Positions 4,388-5,515 of a stretch of 5,515 nucleotides of DNA are shown one piece after another. The notes beneath the pieces are model-generated. The model ran no database searches and was not told the origin of the DNA. It was given only the letters and a program-made list of their open reading frames with translations. This DNA comes from Flavobacteriia bacterium (GTDB taxonomy: Bacteria; Bacteroidota; Bacteroidia; Flavobacteriales_D; Crocinitomicaceae). The position numbers and the translations under genes were made by a program. Position 1 is the first letter of the stretch. Each line of letters starts with the position of its first letter. Location: contig RFQF01000139.1 of NCBI GenBank assembly GCA_009925805.1, forward strand, positions 1 to 5,515, read 5' to 3'.

Positions 4388-5515
4388 TTATCCAATAACC
4401 TCTTCATGGTAATTTAAATCTTTGGAAAAGGTTTCTTTGAGGTGGTATATTCCCCAAAAGGCACTGAATAAACTAAGTAAACCAACCACCATCGCTGCAG
4501 TGGAGGTAGGAACGATCGAGGTTAATCCCACAAATAAGGAAACAATGATAAACACGCTCCCACGCACAAAATTCGGTACCGTATTCGCTGCTGTCGATCG
4601 AATGTTCGTGCCAAATTGTTCCGCTGCAATGGTCACAAAAATTGCCCAATATCCCGTAGATGCCCCAAGTAAAAAACAATAGAAATAATACATTTCAAGG
4701 CTAATTCGCTTTGGTCCAAATAAAAACGATACGATAACGATTAAGCTCATGCATAAAAAGATAATCACGACTTTCCTCCGGCTTCGCAACCATTGACTTA
4801 ACAATCCTGCAAATAAATCCCCCAAGGACAGACCAATGTAGGCATACATCACAGCATATCCATTATGAACATTTCTTAATCCATGCAAGGGGCCAAAATC
4901 ATCTTTTGAATTCATGATCAGCAATCCCACAATAAACCATATGGGGATTCCAACTAAAATGCATAGAACATACTTTTTTCGGTTGGCCTTGTTTCCAAAA
5001 ATGAGCATTAAATCACCTCGTCGGATACCTTCTTTCTGCATCGCGTCAAACATTCCGGATTCTAAGGTTCGCATACGTAACATCAACAACACCAAGCCCA
5101 AAAAACCTCCCACCAAATAAGCAACCTGCCAATTTTGCAAATAACTTCCGGTTAGGGCACTAAAGCCTTGCCCAATAGCATCTCCCTGGGTGCCAATGAG
5201 CGTTGCGAACACGGCTCCTAACGCACCGAAACATACGATGATCATGGTTCCATAGCCTCGTTTTTCTTTGGGCATCAGCTCGGATACCAGGGTGATTCCA
5301 GCTCCAAGTTCACCGGCCAAACCCACCCCGGCAATGAAACGAATGATACAATAGCTGGGAATGTCAGTAACAAAGGCATTCGCAATATTGGCGATTGAAT
5401 AGAGTAAAATCGATCCAAACAACACGTTGATTCGTCCTTTTTTATCCCCTAAAATTCCCCATAATATCCCGCCTGCAAACATTCCAATCATCTGAAGGTT
5501 GAACAACATTTTTCC
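4388..5515 (-). CDS. Major facilitator superfamily transporter, N-terminus outside window
   Basis: An inner-membrane secondary transporter. The frame is open to the right edge: two codons (Glu, Lys) precede the first visible Met at 5509, which lies inside what should be TM2. TM1 and the true start are therefore beyond the window, and that Met should not be taken as the start. About 375 of roughly 420 expected residues are present. Counting that Met as 1, the loop 2-3 MFS motif reads GILGDKKGR (18-26), TM4 has RFIAGVGLAGELGAG (57-71) followed by SELMPKEKRG (76-85), and the repeat in the C-terminal half is GDLFAGLLSQWLRSRRK (230-246). TM10-11 contain AEQFGTNIRST (296-306). The pattern resembles sugar/aromatic-acid:H+ symporter-type MFS proteins, but the substrate cannot be assigned. 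It ends at TAA 4390-4388, 31 bp before the tRNA-Leu gene. Confidence 0.92.
   Translation of the reverse strand, partial: GKMLFNLQMIGMFAGGILWGILGDKKGRINVLFGSILLYSIANIANAFVTDIPSYCIIRFIAGVGLAGELGAGITLVSELMPKEKRGYGTMIIVCFGALGAVFATLIGTQGDAIGQGFSALTGSYLQNWQVAYLVGGFLGLVLLMLRMRTLESGMFDAMQKEGIRRGDLMLIFGNKANRKKYVLCILVGIPIWFIVGLLIMNSKDDFGPLHGLRNVHNGYAVMYAYIGLSLGDLFAGLLSQWLRSRRKVVIIFLCMSLIVIVSFLFGPKRISLEMYYFYCFLLGASTGYWAIFVTIAAEQFGTNIRSTAANTVPNFVRGSVFIIVSLFVGLTSIVPTSTAAMVVGLLSLFSAFWGIYHLKETFSKDLNYHEEVIG

Noticed and set aside
4422..5120. Short ORFs within the MFS gene
   Set aside because: They are antisense or shifted-frame shadows of a clear 12-helix transporter frame.

Overview
The window looks like chromosomal DNA from a member of the Bacteroidota, probably a marine or freshwater Flavobacteriales-type bacterium. 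The grounds are a PKD/Ig-like secreted protein with a typical 'FSQ' signal-peptide end, a DUF6089-type outer-membrane beta-barrel gene, starts without Shine-Dalgarno sequences, and one good match to the Bacteroidota -7 promoter box (TAnnTTTG). The genus is not resolved.

Layout from left to right. 1-1566 (minus) is the N-terminal part of a large exported multidomain adhesin-like protein that runs off the left edge. 1567-1746 is the divergent intergenic region. 1747-2112 and 2132-3142 (plus) form a likely two-gene operon: a small exported protein of unknown function, then an adenosine deaminase family enzyme with a variant active site. 3116-3771 (minus) is a broken DUF6089-type outer-membrane protein gene. 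Its stop-codon end overlaps the deaminase gene by 27 bp, and its signal peptide and beta-barrel part lie in different frames. 3787-3984 (minus) is a small two-helix Cys-rich membrane protein just upstream of it, with a promoter box directly before its ATG. 4275-4356 (minus) is a tRNA-Leu(GAG) with its own terminator. 4388-5515 (minus) is an MFS transporter that runs off the right edge.

The most unusual stretch is 4046-4171, between the tRNA and the small membrane protein. It holds a second copy of the tRNA-Leu 3' end plus its terminator. That copy is split by a 24-bp hairpin-containing segment bounded by a 6-bp duplication (GTGCCC), and the region from 4067 to 4171 is bracketed by a perfect 13-bp inverted repeat. 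The inner arm of this inverted repeat is also one arm of the terminator, so in a minus-strand transcript two hairpins exclude each other, as in an attenuator. The simplest reading is a tRNA-end duplication scar invaded by a tiny repeat. A regulatory leader for the gene at 3984 is a testable alternative.

No obvious pathway links the genes. The adenosine deaminase implies purine-nucleoside salvage. The exported and outer-membrane proteins are ordinary Bacteroidota surface biology. The MFS substrate is unknown. I saw no CRISPR array, complete insertion sequence or defence module.
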